Shown here: positions 37,241-50,741 of the stretch, in pieces
Layout of the letters: each line of letters starts with the position of its first letter
How positions within the stretch are numbered: the first letter of the stretch is position 1
Source of the DNA: Viscum album
Lineage: Eukaryota; Streptophyta; Magnoliopsida; Santalales; Viscaceae
Length of the DNA: 64,000 nucleotides
Reading direction: 5' to 3'
Assembly: GCA_963277665.1 (NCBI GenBank)
Contig: OY728165.1
Location: forward strand, 1,150,068,050 to 1,150,132,049
The notes under the pieces: model-generated
Told to the model about the DNA's origin: nothing
The model's database searches: none
What the model saw: only the letters and a program-made list of their open reading frames with translations
Made by a program: the position numbers and the translations under genes

Positions 37241-40200
37241 TCACTTTGTAACAAAAAGATGAGGATACCTCTCCCTCATCATATCCTCATGCTCCCATGT
37301 AGCTTCTTCTAATTGGTGGTTCCTCCATAAAACTTTCACCAAACAAGTGGTATTGTTCCATAGGACTTTTTCACTACGATCTAGAATCTCTATTGGCTGT
37401 TCTTTATAAGAAAGATCTTCCTCTATTGGTACAACCTCTAAGCTGAGTACATGTGAAGGATCAGGTATGTACTTTCTTAGGAGGTATACATGGAACACAT
37501 CGGGAACTTGAGAGAGATTCGGTGTAAGCGCCAATCAGTAAGCTACCTTTCCATCATGATCCAGTATTTTGAAAGGGCTGATATATCTAGGGCTCAACTT
37601 CCCCTTCTTTCCAAATCTCATGACCCTCTTCCAGGGAGATATTCGTAAGAACAGTTCATCACCCACTTCAAACTCTAGGTCTTTTCTTCAATTGTCGGAA
37701 TAAATTTTCTGTCGACTATGAGCTGATCTTATGTGTTGTTGAATATATCAGACCTTTTCTGTCATCTCATCAACAAGATCAGGTCCTAATAGCTTTCTTT
37801 CCCCATCTTCATCCCAGCATGTTGGATTCCTGCATTTCTTCCCATAGAGAGCTTCATAAAGAGCCATCTGAATACTAGAGTGAAAGCTATTATTATAAGA
37901 AAATTCAACCAAAGGTATGTGTTGATCCCAACCACCATTAAAATCCATAGAGCAATGTCTCAACATATCTTCTAGAGTTTGAATTGTTCTCTGAGACTGA
38001 AGGTCTCTCTGAGGATGATAAAAAGTGCTGAAACTCAACTCTGTATCCAGAGTATGCTGAGGACTTCGCCAGAACTTCGAGGTAAGTCTCAGATCCCAAT
38101 AAGATATAATAGAAAGTGGTAATCCAAGCAATCTTACCACTTCCTTTACATATATCCCAGCAAGCTGATCTAGAGAGAAATCCTCTCTAATAGAAATTAA
38201 GTGTGCAGACATTGTAAAACGGTCTACTATGACCCAGATAGCATTATTTCCTTTGGATGTTTTAGGAAGTCCTGTGACAAAGTCCATAGTGATATTTTCC
38301 CATTTCCATTCAGGTATGGGTAATGGCTGTAACATCCCCTTAGACTTCTGTCTCTCTGCTTTAACTTGCTGACAACCCAAGCATCGAGAGACATATTCAG
38401 CAACATCTCTTTTCATGCCATCCCACCAGAAGTACTCTTTCAGGTCCCTATACATCTTCGTGATTCCAGGATGAATAGAGAATGAAGGACTATGAGCCTC
38501 ATCCAGCCGCTCCTTCTTTAATTCTGGGATGGCAGGAACACAAACCTGATTCCTGAACTTTATTATCCCATCAGAATCAAGGTTGAATTCAGGAATATTT
38601 CACACCTTCTTTTGTAACTCAACATCTTCTTTCTATGCCTCTTGAATCTTCACATCTATATATGGTTTAACATTCATTTGAGAAAGATATGATTTCTCCC
38701 CTTCCATTAAAATTCCAAGATCCATCCTTTGTAAATCCATAAATATTGGATCTTTTGTGATCCTCATAATGGATAAGATAGAATGGTCTTGTCGACTTAA
38801 TGCATCTGCCACCTTTTTTGCTTTCCCAGGGTGGTAATGAATTGAGCAGTCGTAATCCTTAATCAGTTCCAACCATCTTCTTTGGTGCATATTCAGCTCC
38901 TTTTGTGTGAAAATATACTTCAAAATTTTATGATCAGTAAAAATATCACACCTTTCTCCATAAAGATAATACCTCCAAATCTTTAATGCAAAGATTACCA
39001 CAGCTAACTCCAAATCTTTTGTTGGGTAATTTTTCTCATGGGTTTTCAACTGTCATGAGGCATAAGCTATCACCATATCATTTTGCATAAGAACACACCC
39101 CAGTCCCTTTATGGATTCCTCACTGTAGATCACAAACCTTTCTCCACTACAAGGAAGTGTGAGCAGAGGTGCACTGGATAACCTTCTTTTCAACTCCTTG
39201 AAATTCTCTTCACATTCCTCCGTCCAAACAAACTTAACTCCTTTCCGAGTCAACCTGGTGAGTGGATTAGATAATCGTGAAAAATCTTTCACAAAACGTC
39301 GATAATATCCAGCCAAACCAAGAAAACTTCGGATCTCAGTTACTGTTGTTGGTCTTGACCATCTTTCAAAAACCTCTATTTTTGCTGGATCCATAGATAT
39401 CACCTCTTTTGAGATTATGTGACCCAAAAATTCAAATTTTTGAAACCAAAATTCACACTTGGTAAATTTGGCATAAAGCTTCTCCTTTCTCAGGGTCTTC
39501 AATATAAATCTCAAGTGATCATCATGTTCATCCTTGCTCTTTTAATATACAAGAATATCGTCTATAAAGACTACCACAAATTGATCAAGATAGTCTCTAA
39601 AGACTCTATTCATCAGATCCATGAAGAGAGCAGGGGCATTAGTAAGACCAAATGGAATCACTATAAATTCATAGTATCCATACCTTGTACGGAAAGCCAT
39701 CTTTGGTATATCCTCCCTTTTGACCCTTAATTGATGATACCCTGAACGATGATCAATCTTGGAAAAGTATTGAGCTCTGCGTAGTTGGTCAAATAAGTCA
39801 TCAATGCGTGGGAGAGGATATTTGTTCTTGATAGTGATCTTGTTAAGTTCGTGATAATCAATTCAGAGTCTCATTGATCCATCATTCTTCTTAACAAATA
39901 GAATAGGTGCTCCCCAAGGTGATGCACTAGGGAGTATGAATCCCTTATCAATATTCTCTTGGAGTTGCTTCTTCAATTCCTGCAACTCAATTGGGGCCAT
40001 TCTATAAGGTGTCTTTAAAATAGGCAAAGCACCCGATACGAGTTCTATTGAAAACTCAACTTCACGATTTGGTGGAAGACCCAGCAATTCCTCTAGAAAG
40101 ACATCATCAAACTCCCGTACAATGGGCATATTCTTAATTGTTAGTTTCTCACCAACCATTTGATATGAATAACCTTCATTCAGTGGTATCAAGACCCATA

Positions 40201-40578
40201 AGTTGGAAGAAATTTCCACTGGAAGGTTATGTTCATCCTTGCATAGATAGATGATCATAGATTGATCTGGAAGATGAAATGTGACTTCCCTTCTTTGGAA
40301 ATTGATCTGAGCTCCATATAAAGAAAGCCAATCCATGGCAAGAATCACATCAAATTCCACTATAGGGAGGATCACAAGATTTGTAGGAATCACTTTCCCA
40401 CAAACATCAATCGGGGAAGAATTATAAACTTTTGATGGGACTGTTGTGCCATTAGGTGTTGTCACAGCTAACTCAACATCTAATTGTTGAGGTAATATGG
40501 TGATACCCTTAGAAAAATCTTCAGAAATAAAAGAGTTGGTGGATCCAGAATCAAATAAAACATTTTCAACTTTAGAGT
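37241..40578 (-). pseudogene. E1 pol relic (protease to chromodomain) in one frame
   Basis: All recognisable pieces lie in a single minus-strand frame, broken by about eight nonsense codons (for example 39860-39862, 39542-39544, and at about 39050, 38630 and 37745) with no frameshift. Order: protease (LFDSGSTNSFIS near 40535), RT (GSMRL then stop, [10 protein letters not shown] then stop near 39545, [15 protein letters not shown]), RNase H ([16 protein letters not shown]; the usual YSDAS reads YSEES), integrase zinc-binding HHCC region (about 38390-38520), catalytic core, and a chromodomain-like end (PIEILDR ... LVKVLWRNH ... PHLF) stopping at 37241. In integrase the first Asp (MDFVTG) stays but SDRD has become SYWD and QSERT has become QSQRT, so two of three catalytic acids are gone. 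The N-terminal part with gag is deleted. Confidence 0.88.
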
Positions 40579-42123
40579 GGACCGTATAGGTTTAGAGTCA
40601 TTTGAAACTGGGAAACATAAACAACTGGTTCATAAATCATCTACTTTGCCTCCCATTTATTTCATCATATCTAGAGTCCCTTTTTGGAATATCCTACTTC
40701 ATAACCTTAGTCCTGACCTGGGGAAATCAAACATACAAAAGGGTGAGCTCAAATTCTCAGTAAGGGTAAACAAAAGAAATATCAATCACATCATATACAT
40801 AATAACATAACTTTTGGAAATCTTAACCTGCAAAATAGATCATAATTTCTTAACATGGGGTAAATCATAGTGGTGAAATATAATCCCAATAATCATAACA
40901 TAAAACATGAAACTTTGTTACATACACACATAATCATAGAGAATCATTTCTTATTAGTCAAGACTAATTTACAAGACTATCTTAGTGGACAAAGTCCATT
41001 TCTGAATCAAGTTCACTCCTCGTTTCAGTCCTGTTTCACTGAACCGGTTTAACCTACCGTTTCATCCATGTCTATCTCATGAGATATAAAATCTTTACCC
41101 AATAAATTGTAGGGAGATATAGGTCCCACCCATCTTATAATGATATCATTTTTATGTGTGCCACAAAATCATAAACCATACATCATAGCATAACCCGTGT
41201 AATGAAAATGGGAATCTTAAACATCGTGACATCATAAAACAACTCATATAGGATAAAGGAATTCATAAACATAATTCCATCACAACATAATCAAATCAAT
41301 GTAATAATAGGGATAGAAACATATCCCTTTATTATCTTAGATGGAAAATAATTTTGATAAAACACTTGAGCTCCATTCTTCAGGAAAATATCTTTTCTAC
41401 TTCAAAAAATGTTTCCTTTCTTAACATGTCTTACAATTCTAAACTATAAGAAGATGATTAAAAATAAACTTGAAAACTTGTAATTGAATCTTCTTGGATA
41501 TAATGTTTTAAAAATCCATTCATGCCGTATAAGTTAAAATAAAACATTCTTCTCGTACTTTTGTCAGAAAAGTCAAAAAGTACCACGTACGGAAAACGAC
41601 AAAATATTTATTTCATATCTTTTACTAAAAACTCACCGAAGGGTAAAATTGTATATAAACTATTGTAGAAGGAGGTAAATATTACATATTTAGGAAACAT
41701 GGATGTGGATGATAAAATTCACCCTAGTAAATTCCAAAGTATAAACAATCTCAGATAAAAATGAGATTGTGACATTTCCCTTACCTTAGGTCCGATTTGC
41801 TTCGTAAGTGTCCAAACCTCCTGTATAATGATTTAAATAATGTTATTGACTAATTCCAGAATAATACGTATTTTTATGATATCATATATTGTCATATTCA
41901 TAGCTTCTTATTAGTAATATTTCATTACTACTTGTTATTTGGGTGTTTATTACTTTTTGTTTTTATGCGTGTTTTGTTGAATAAATTATTATTCTTCTCT
42001 TTAGGTTATATATAACTCATTTATAGAATGTTATTAGTGTAATATATATAATATTAATTCATTAAATTCATTCAATTCATTTATATAATCATTATTAAAT
42101 GAAGATCATGTAGAATGAGTCGC

Positions 42124-42352
42124 ATCACATCATGGAGACAGTATTCCGTACGTACGCACGAGTGATGATATCGTTCCCATGATCATGGAATTGTATTGGA
42201 GTGTACGTATACTATTTCAGAATCAATATCACCTTAAAATAATCATATATATTTATTATTTACACCATTATACCCATCCAAGTAAGGTGGTGGGGAAAAT
42301 AGATTACACCACGGCGTGGAGACGGTATTCCATACGTACGCACGCGCGGTGA
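42124..42352 (-). repeat. Hairpin modules H2 and H3 in E1 5' LTR
   Basis: H2 (42124-42168) has damaged arms; H3 (42307-42352) keeps CACCACGGCGTG with CACGCGCGGTG around the same core. Confidence 0.65.
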
Positions 42353-42687
42353 TATTGTTTTCCATAGGATGGATAGATGGTGAAATATGGTTGTTTCATA
42401 ATTATAATAACATATCAGTATATGAGTGATACTGATGTTATTACTTCATAATGAAACAACTAAAGAAGAAGAAGTGGATGAAGAAATAAAGATGAAAGAA
42501 TCTGTAACGGGCATTACCTCTTCTTTGAAGCGCTTCTTTGAGACCTCATTTTAGGGAACTACAATTGGTATTTGAAGAAAACTATGACCTCTAGGATGTC
42601 TATAGGTAAGTGGAGAGGAGAAAGTGTCAGGGTTTGGCCAAGCTTGAAGGCTCAAATTTGTGTGAGGAGGAGAGGGAGGAGGTTCTC

Positions 42688-42695
42688 TTTTATAA
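42688..42695 (-). promoter_or_regulatory. TATA box, E1 5' LTR
   Basis: TTATAAAA on the minus strand. Confidence 0.55.
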
Positions 42696-44516
42696 GGGAG
42701 GAGAGGGGCACCTTTGGAATAACTAAAAATATTATTTTATTATAAAGTCAAATTCGGTTTTTAATAGCTCCAAATTGATATATTTCGAAGCTAAGGTGGT
42801 TATGGGTCGAAATACTCTCATAAAATATAATTTATACAAGTTTATGTATCAATTTTAACCTTATCATTTAGATTTAACTTTAAGTTAGATAATTTAACTA
42901 TTACCGTGTCTTCTTGTTTTTTACACTATAAGGTTAATAAACTTACTATATCAAGAAAAAAACAAACCCCAAGTTGTTTATTATTAATATATATAACCTT
43001 ATATAATTCATTTGGCCAAACCATAGCTTTTTAGGAATAAAATAACAATTAATAATATAGTATTTGTTTTAAAAAGTATTTTATGTCAATTTTGACACTA
43101 TTTGGTAATTGATTTTTTTTAAACTCATAACAGAATGCTTAGTTCGAAAACATTTATTTAAATCAATAATAACATATCATATTAACATATAAAATTATTG
43201 GAATTCATAAAAAGTCTCAAATTATATTTATTTGGGTATTTATAACATCAATTATGTCAATATTTCATTAATAAGATAATTACTGTATCATCATTGTATC
43301 ATAAATAAATTAAATTATTTTAAGTATAAAAATTACAAACAAAGTACCATTATGTACGAAATCTTTTTATCTTTCTCATGAATACTTATAGTCGAATTTA
43401 TCTTATGTATAACCCTATATTAATAATGCTTAAGTTATTAAACTTTGATTTTAACTATTTTAACCCTTCTTTCAATAAATTGATAATAAATGTCCTAATC
43501 TAATCCAAGTGGGCCTAAATGGTCATATTTTATTCCTAAGGTTGTTTTTGGTCGAATTACACTTATCCAATAGAATTAGGACATGTGTTAGGGTAATAAT
43601 AATATCATTTTTACCCTTAACTACCCTCTTTACTTTTAACCGTGGTAAATAAAAGTAAAAAGTTACTATTCACCAAAAATTATTTTTATCTCATGGAACA
43701 ACATTTTACTTATTGAAATCAACCATGTCTCTCGGATTTTTGAAATTCCACTCATAGATGTGGTAAAATTAAGTTTTATGAAAATATTCAGTTTTTTAAC
43801 TACCACTTAGTGGTTTCACTATTCATCAAAAAACGAAAGTTTCTAGAAAAATACCAAAAATTATGCCTAAGATATATTTGATATTATGAATTAAAAAATG
43901 TTGTTTATTTTACCAAATTCAAAACATATCAGTTACATTAACTAATTTAGAAATTAATTCCTGTCGTCAAAAAAATAGCGTGTTTTTATGAGATAATAAC
44001 TATCAAAAGATTGACACTTGTTTATGTCTGGTTTAAATGTGAAATTACATCCAATGAAAAAAATTGTATTAAATTGTAAAAATATATTCTAAATATAATT
44101 TAAAATCACTCAAATTAATAATTTATCACTATTAATTATTTCGATTAAAAAAGTTGTTTTTAATTAAAATTTAATAATTTTCACTATTCATCAGAATATG
44201 AAAGTTATCCAAAAAGTACCAAAATTTCACCCTAAGCTAATTTCGATATTCCAAATCCAAAAATGAAGTCCATTTTGAAAAATAAAATTTACAAAATTTC
44301 AAAAAGTGGTTATTAATATTCATAACGGTTAGCTTCAATAATATTTTAATAGCATATCGTTGTCTAGTGAAACACGGTATTGCATACGATGCAAGCTATC
44401 GAGGAAAGTTGCGGTTCCGTGTAAAGCAAGCCAAGCTAGTGTTGTGTGTAGTGAAAGATTCCTTTCATGATGTATAAAACATAAAAACAAAATATTTCTC
44501 ATAAAAGTCTCGGGTG

Positions 44517-44521
44517 TTACA
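44517..44521. repeat. Target duplication of E2, left (TTACA)
   Basis: These are also the last five bases of E1's LTR. The perfect partner is at 59852-59856. Confidence 0.65.
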
Positions 44522-46118
44522 TGTAGAGACCCGAAGCTTGACGTACATTGACATTACATTACTTTTACGGAATAATTAGTACATAACAAAAACACACACA
44601 CAAGGACTGTAATAGTTTAGTGTCTTTGGAAACTCGGAACGTAATCTTCTAATCATGGTGAAAGATCCTCAACATATCCCATAAAGATCTTCCTTTTTTT
44701 TTACCTAAAACCTTTCTTTATATCCTGGGGAAAAGAAAACATAAAAGGGTGACCTCAAATTCTCAGTAAGGGTAAACAAAAGAAATATCAATCACATCAT
44801 ATTCAAAAGAACATATCTTTTGGAAATCTTAACCTGCAAAAGAGATCATAATTTCATAACATGGGATAAATCATAGTAGTGAAATATAATCCCAATAATC
44901 ATAACTTAAAACATGAAACTATGTGGCATACACACATAATCATAGAGAATCATATCTTATTAGTCATGACTCATTGCCAAACTATCTAAGTGGACAAAGT
45001 CCATTTCTGAACCGAGTCACCCGCATTTCAGTCCTTTTTCACTGAACCGGTATAACCTACCGTTCCAGCCATGTCTATCTCATGAGATATAAAATCTTTA
45101 CCCAATGCATTGGAGGGAGATATAGGTCCCACCCATCTCATAATGATATAATTTTTATGTGTGCCACAAAATCATAAACCATACATCATTTCATAACCCA
45201 TGTAGTAAAAATGGGATTCTTAAACAACATGACATCATAAAACAATTCATATAAGATAAAGGAATTCATAAAAATAATTCCATCACAACATAGTCAAATC
45301 AATGTAAAAATAGGGATAGAAACATAACCCTTTATTATCTTAGATGGAAAATAATTTTGATAAAACACTTGAACTCCATTCTTGAGGAAAATATCCTTTC
45401 TTCTTCAAAAACACTTTTCCTTTCGTAACATGTCATAAAATTATAAACTAAAAGAAGTTGATTAAAAATAAACTTGAAAACTTGTAAAGGAAGCTTCTTG
45501 GAAATAATGTTTTAAAAATCCATTCTTTCCGTATAAGTTAAAAAAACATTCTTTTCGTACTTTTTCCAGAAAAGTCAAAAAGTACCTCGTACGAAAAACG
45601 ACAAAAGATTCCATTCATATCTCTTACTAAAAACTCACCGAAGGGTAAAATTGGATTTATACAATTTTAGTTGGATGGAAATAATATTACATATTGAGGA
45701 AACAAGGATGTGGATGATAAAATACACCCCAGTAAATACCAAAGTATAAACAATCTCGGATAAAAATGAGATTGTGATATTTTCCTTACCTTTGGTCCGA
45801 TTTGCTTCGTAAGTGTCTGAACCTCCTATATAATGATTTAAATAATGTTATTGACTTATTCTAGAATCATACTCATTGTTATTATATCATATATGGTTCA
45901 CTTATGACTTTATATTACCCGTTCTTTTTTAAATTCCATGTTAAAGAGCGTTTTGGGTAAAATTGTTTCATTTGTCGTCCGTGTTTTGACTTGTAATTAT
46001 TCATATGATTACTTATATCATGATTACTTAATTCCAGAATATAAAACATGATTTATATATACATATATATTCAGAATATACATATATATAATAAATCAGT
46101 AAATGGAAAGAAATACAC

Positions 46119-46545
46119 CGTTCATGGAGATGGTAGGCCGTACGTAAGAATGAACGCTGTTTTCGTTTCCTTATTAAGTTGAATGGAATTAAGTAGATGA
46201 CATTCATATATATAAACATAAATACAGTATCATTACTATGTCATATATTTCATTATTACTTATTATATATACTTTATAATCATTCATTAATGGTTTAAAG
46301 TGGAGAATGAATCTCATCGCGTCGTGGAGACGTTAGTCCGTACGTACGCACGAGCGATGATATCGTTCTCATGATCGTGGGACTGTATTGGAGTGTATGT
46401 ATACTATTTCAGAATCAATATCACTTTAAAATAATAATATATAGTTATTATTTACACCATTATACCCATCCAAGTAAGGTGGTGGTGGAAAATAGATTTC
46501 ACCACGGCGTGGAGACGGTATTCCGTACGTACGCACGCGCGGTGA
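46119..46545 (-). repeat. Hairpin modules H1, H2, H3 in LTR A
   Basis: H1 46119-46156 (CGTTCATG; right arm with one mutated base), H2 46314-46360 (TCATCGCGTCGTG with CACGAGCGATGA), H3 46499-46545 (TCACCACGGCGTG with CACGCGCGGTGA). All three have a 22-nt core starting GAGA; in H2 and H3 it ends in CGTACGTACG, while in H1 the end is mutated (CGTACGTAAG). Spacing is about 195 and 185 bp. Confidence 0.78.
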
Positions 46546-46880
46546 TTTCATTTTCCGTAGGATGGATAGATGGTGAAATAGGATTGTTTAATACTTATAA
46601 TAACATATCAGTATATGAGTGATACTTATGTTATTACTTCATAGTGAAACAACCTAAGAATAAGAAGTGGAAGAAGAAATAAAGGGGAAAGAATCGGTAA
46701 CGGAAATTACCTCTTCTTTGAAGCGCCTCTTTGAGACCTCATCTTAGGGCACTAAAATTGGTCTTTGAGGAAGACCAGAACCACTAGGATGTTTCTAGGG
46801 AATTGGAGAAGAGAATTTGGCCGGGGTTGGCCGAGCTTGAAGGCTCAAAGTTGTGTGAGGAAGAGAGGGAGGAGGTGCCC

Positions 46881-46888
46881 TTTTATAA
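46881..46888 (-). promoter_or_regulatory. TATA box, LTR A
   Basis: TTATAAAA on the minus strand; AGGTAA at 46707-46712 lies about 175 nt downstream. Confidence 0.6.
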
Positions 46889-49800
46889 GGGAGGAGAGGG
46901 GCTCCTTTGGAAAAACTAAAAATATTATTTTATTATAAAGTCAAGTTTGGTTTTAAATAGCTCCAAATTGATTTATTTCGAGGCTAAGGTGGGGATGGGT
47001 CGCAATCCTTTCATCCAATAGAATTTAGACATGTTTAGGTCATTATATTAACCTTATCTTTTAGTTTTAACTCTTAGTTAATTAGATTGACATTTACCAT
47101 GTCACTTTGTATTTTTATATTATATAGTTAATAAACATACCATATACATCCAAGAGACCCCCAAGTTGTGTTTTAATAATATATATAACCTTATCTAAGT
47201 CATTTGGCCGAACTTTAGATTTTTATGAATAAAATAATAATTAATAATATAATATTTGTTTTAAAAACTATTTTATGTCAATTTTGACACTATTCAATAG
47301 TTGATTTTTTTGAAACTCATAAAAGAATGATTACATCGACCAAAGTTAATTAAATTAATCCTAACATGTCATATTAACCTATAAAATTAGTTTAATTCAT
47401 AAAAAGTCTCAAATTATACTTATTTAGGTATTTATAATATCAATTATTCTAATTTTTCACTAGTATGGTAATTACTGCATCATCATTGTGTCATAAATAA
47501 ATTAAATTATATAATGTCTAAAAATTAAAAATAAAATACCATTATGTATTAAATATTTTTATCTTTCTAATTAATATTTATAGTCGAATTTATCTTATGT
47601 ATTACCCCATATTAAAAATTATTTACTTATTAAACTTTGATTTTAACTATTTTAACCCTTCTTTCAATAAATTAATCATAAATGTCCTAATCTAATCCAT
47701 GTGGGCCTAAATGGTCATATTTTATTCATAAGGTTGTTTTTGGTTGAATTACACTTGTCCAATAGAATTAGGACATGTGTTAGGGTAATAATAATATCAT
47801 TTTTACACTTAATTACCCTATTTACTTTTAACCGTGGTAAAAAAAAGTAAAAAGTTACTATTCACCAAAAATTATTTTCATCTCATTGAACCACATTTTA
47901 GTCGTTGATATTAACCGTGTCTCTCAGATTTTCGAAATTCCACTCACAGAAGTGGTAAAATTATGTTTTATGAAAAATTCAGTTTTTTTTACTACCACTT
48001 AGTGGTTTCACTATTCATCAAAAAATGAAAGTTTCCAGAAAAATACCAAAAATTAGGCCTAAGCTATATTTGATATTAAGAATTCAAAAATGATGTCTAT
48101 TTTACCAAATTCAGAACATATCAGTTGCATTAATTAATTTAAAAATTAGTTCCCGTCGTCAAAACAAATAGCGTGTTTTTAAGAGATAATAACTATCAAA
48201 AGATTGACACTTGTTTATAACTGGTTTAAATGTGAAATTACATCCAAAGACCAACATTTTATTAAATTGTAAAAATATATTCTAAATATAATTTAAAACC
48301 ACTCAAATTAATAATTTATCACTATTAATTATTTCGATTAAAAAAGTTTTTTTTAATTAAAATTTAATAATATTCACTATTCATCAGCATATGATAGTTA
48401 TCCGAAAAGTACCAAAATTTCACCCTAAGCTAATTTCGATATTCTGAATCCAAAAATGAAGTCCATTTTGAAAAATAAAATTTACAAAATTTCAAAAAGT
48501 ATTTATTAATATTCATAACGGCTAGCTTCAATAATATTTTAATAGCATATCGTTGTTTAGTGAAACACGGTATTGCGTACGACGCAAGCTATCGAGGAAA
48601 GTTGCGGTTGCGTGTAAAGCAAGCCAAGCTAGTGTTGTGTGTATTGAAAGATTCCTTTCATGATTTATAAAACATAAAAACAAAATATTTCTCATAAAAG
48701 TCTCGGGTGTTACATGTAGAGACCCGAAGCTTGACGTACATTGACATTACATTACTTTTCCGGAATTATTAGTACATAACAAAAAACACACACACAAGGA
48801 CTGTAATAGTTTAGTGTCTTTGGAAACTCAGAACGTAATATTCTAATCATGGTGAACGATCCTCAACATCTCCCATAAAGATCTTCCTTTTTTTTCTTAC
48901 CTAAAACCTTTCTTTATATCCTGGGGAAAAGAAAACATAAAAGGGTGACCTCAAATTCTCAGTAAGGGTAAACAAAAGAAATATCAATCACATCATATTC
49001 AAAAGAACATATCTTTTGGAAATCTTAACCTGCAAAAGAGATCATAATTTCATAACATGGGATAAATCATAGTAGTGAAATGTAATCCCAATAATCATAA
49101 CTTAAAACATGAAACTTTGTGTCATACACACATAATCATAGAGAATCATATCTTATTAGTCATGACTCATTGCCAAACTATCTAAGTGGACAAAGTCCAT
49201 TTCTGAATCGAGTCACCCGCATTTCAGTCCTTTTTCACTGAACCGGTATAACCTACCATTCCAGCCATGTCTATCTCATGAGATATAAAATCTTTACCCA
49301 ATGCATTGGAGGGAGATATAGGTCCCACCCATCTCATAATGATATCATTTTTATGTGTTTCACAAAATCATAAACCATACATCATTTCATAACACATGTA
49401 GTAAAAATGGGATTCTTAAACAACATGACATCATAAAACAATTCATATAAGATAAAGGAATTCATAAAAATAATTCCATCACAACATAGTCAAATCAATG
49501 TAAAAATTGGGATAGAAACATAAACCTTTATTATCTTAGATGGAAAATAATTTTGATAAAACACTTGAACTCCATTCTTGAGGAAAATATCCTTTCTTCT
49601 TCAAAAACACTTTTCCTTTCGTAACATGTCATAAAATTATAAACTAAGATAAGTTGATTAAAAATAAACTTGAAAACTTGTAAAAGAAGCTTCTTGGAAA
49701 TAATGTTTTAAAAATCCATTCATTCCGTATAAGTTAAAAAAACATTCTTTTCGTACTTTTTCCAGAAAAGTCAAAAAGTACCTCGTACGAAAAACGACAA

Positions 49801-50314
49801 AAGATTCCATTCATATCTCTTACTAAAAACTTTCCTAAGGGTAAAATTGGATTTATACAATTTTAGTTGGATGGAAATAATATTATATATTGAGGAAACA
49901 AGGATGTGGATGATAAAATACACCCCAGTAAATACCAAAGTATAAACAATCTCGGATAAAAATGAGATTGTGATATTTTCCTTACCTTTGGTCCGATTTG
50001 CTTCGTAAGTGTCTGAACCTACTGTATAATGATTTAAATAATGTTATTGACTTATTCCAGAATCATAATCATTGTTATTATATCATATATGGTTCACTTA
50101 TGACTTTATATTACCCGTTCTTTTGTAAATTCCATGTTAAAGAGCGTTTTGGGTAAAATTGTTTCATTTGTCGTCCGTGTTTTGACTTGTAATTATTCAT
50201 ATGATTACTTATATCATGATTACTTAATTCCAGATTATAAAACATTATTTATATATACATATATATTCAGAATATACATATATATAATAAATCAGTAAAT
50301 GGAAAGAAATAAAC

Positions 50315-50741
50315 TGTTCATGGAGATGGTAGGCCGTACGTAAGCATGAACACTGTTTTCGTTTCCTTATTGAGTTGAATGGAATTAAGTAGATGACATT
50401 CATATATACACACATAAATACAGTATCATTACTATGTCATATATTTCATTATTACTTATTATATATACTTTATAATCATTCATGAATGGTTTAAAGTGGA
50501 GAATGAATCTCATCACGTCGTGGAGACGTTAGTCCGTACGTACGCACGAGCGATGATATCGTTCTCAGGATCGTGGGACTGTATTGGAGTGTATGTATAC
50601 TATTTCAGAATCAATATCACTTTAAAATAATAATATATATTTATTATTTACACCATTATACCCATCCAAGTAAGGTGGTGGTGGAAAATAGATTTCACCA
50701 CGGCGTGGAGACGGTATTCCGTACGTACGCACGCGCGGTGA
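50315..50741 (-). repeat. Hairpin modules H1, H2, H3 in LTR B
   Basis: H1 50315-50352 has arms TGTTCATG and CATGAACA, both ends changed relative to CGTTCATG and CATGAACG, so pairing is kept. H2 50510-50556, H3 50695-50741. Confidence 0.78.

Larger units (their letters stand above)
33187..44521 (-). mobile_element. E1: Tekay/Del-like chromovirus with 4 kb LTRs and a gag deletion
   Basis: Minus-strand element. 3' LTR 33187-37201 (4015 bp), polypurine tract 37202-37214, pol relic 37241-40578, then directly a 5' LTR truncated at its inner end (about 40579-44521). The PBS, all of gag and roughly the last 80 bp of the 5' LTR are missing, so protease coding sequence abuts LTR sequence at about 40578. 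It is inserted in the G1 3' LTR. E1 is the only element of the long-LTR group here that still has pol. Confidence 0.88.
40579..44521 (-). repeat. E1 5' LTR, truncated at its inner end
   Basis: Aligns with 33271-37201. Contains H2 (42124-42168), H3 (42307-42352), TATA (42688-42695) and donor-like AGGTAA (42513-42518). The palindrome at about 41098 is mutated (CCCAATAAATTG). It ends TGTTACA at 44521 and abuts LTR A with no spacer. Confidence 0.88.
44522..48714 (-). repeat. LTR A: hybrid LTR (E2-type left, E1-type right)
   Basis: Up to 48259 it follows LTR B nearly base for base; from 48291 to its end it follows the E1 5' LTR instead (AATATAATTTAAAACC, AATTAAAATTTAATAA, GAGGAAAGTTGCGGTTGCG, AGCAAGCCAAGCTAG). 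It abuts the E1 LTR on the left and LTR B on the right with no intervening base. It contains H1, H2, H3, palindromes (45076-45089, 45102-45113) and a TATA box. Confidence 0.88.

Noticed and set aside
44522..48714. LTR A as an independent solo LTR
   Set aside because: It lacks its own target duplication and its right end matches the E1 LTR while its left matches LTR B; unequal crossing-over explains both facts.
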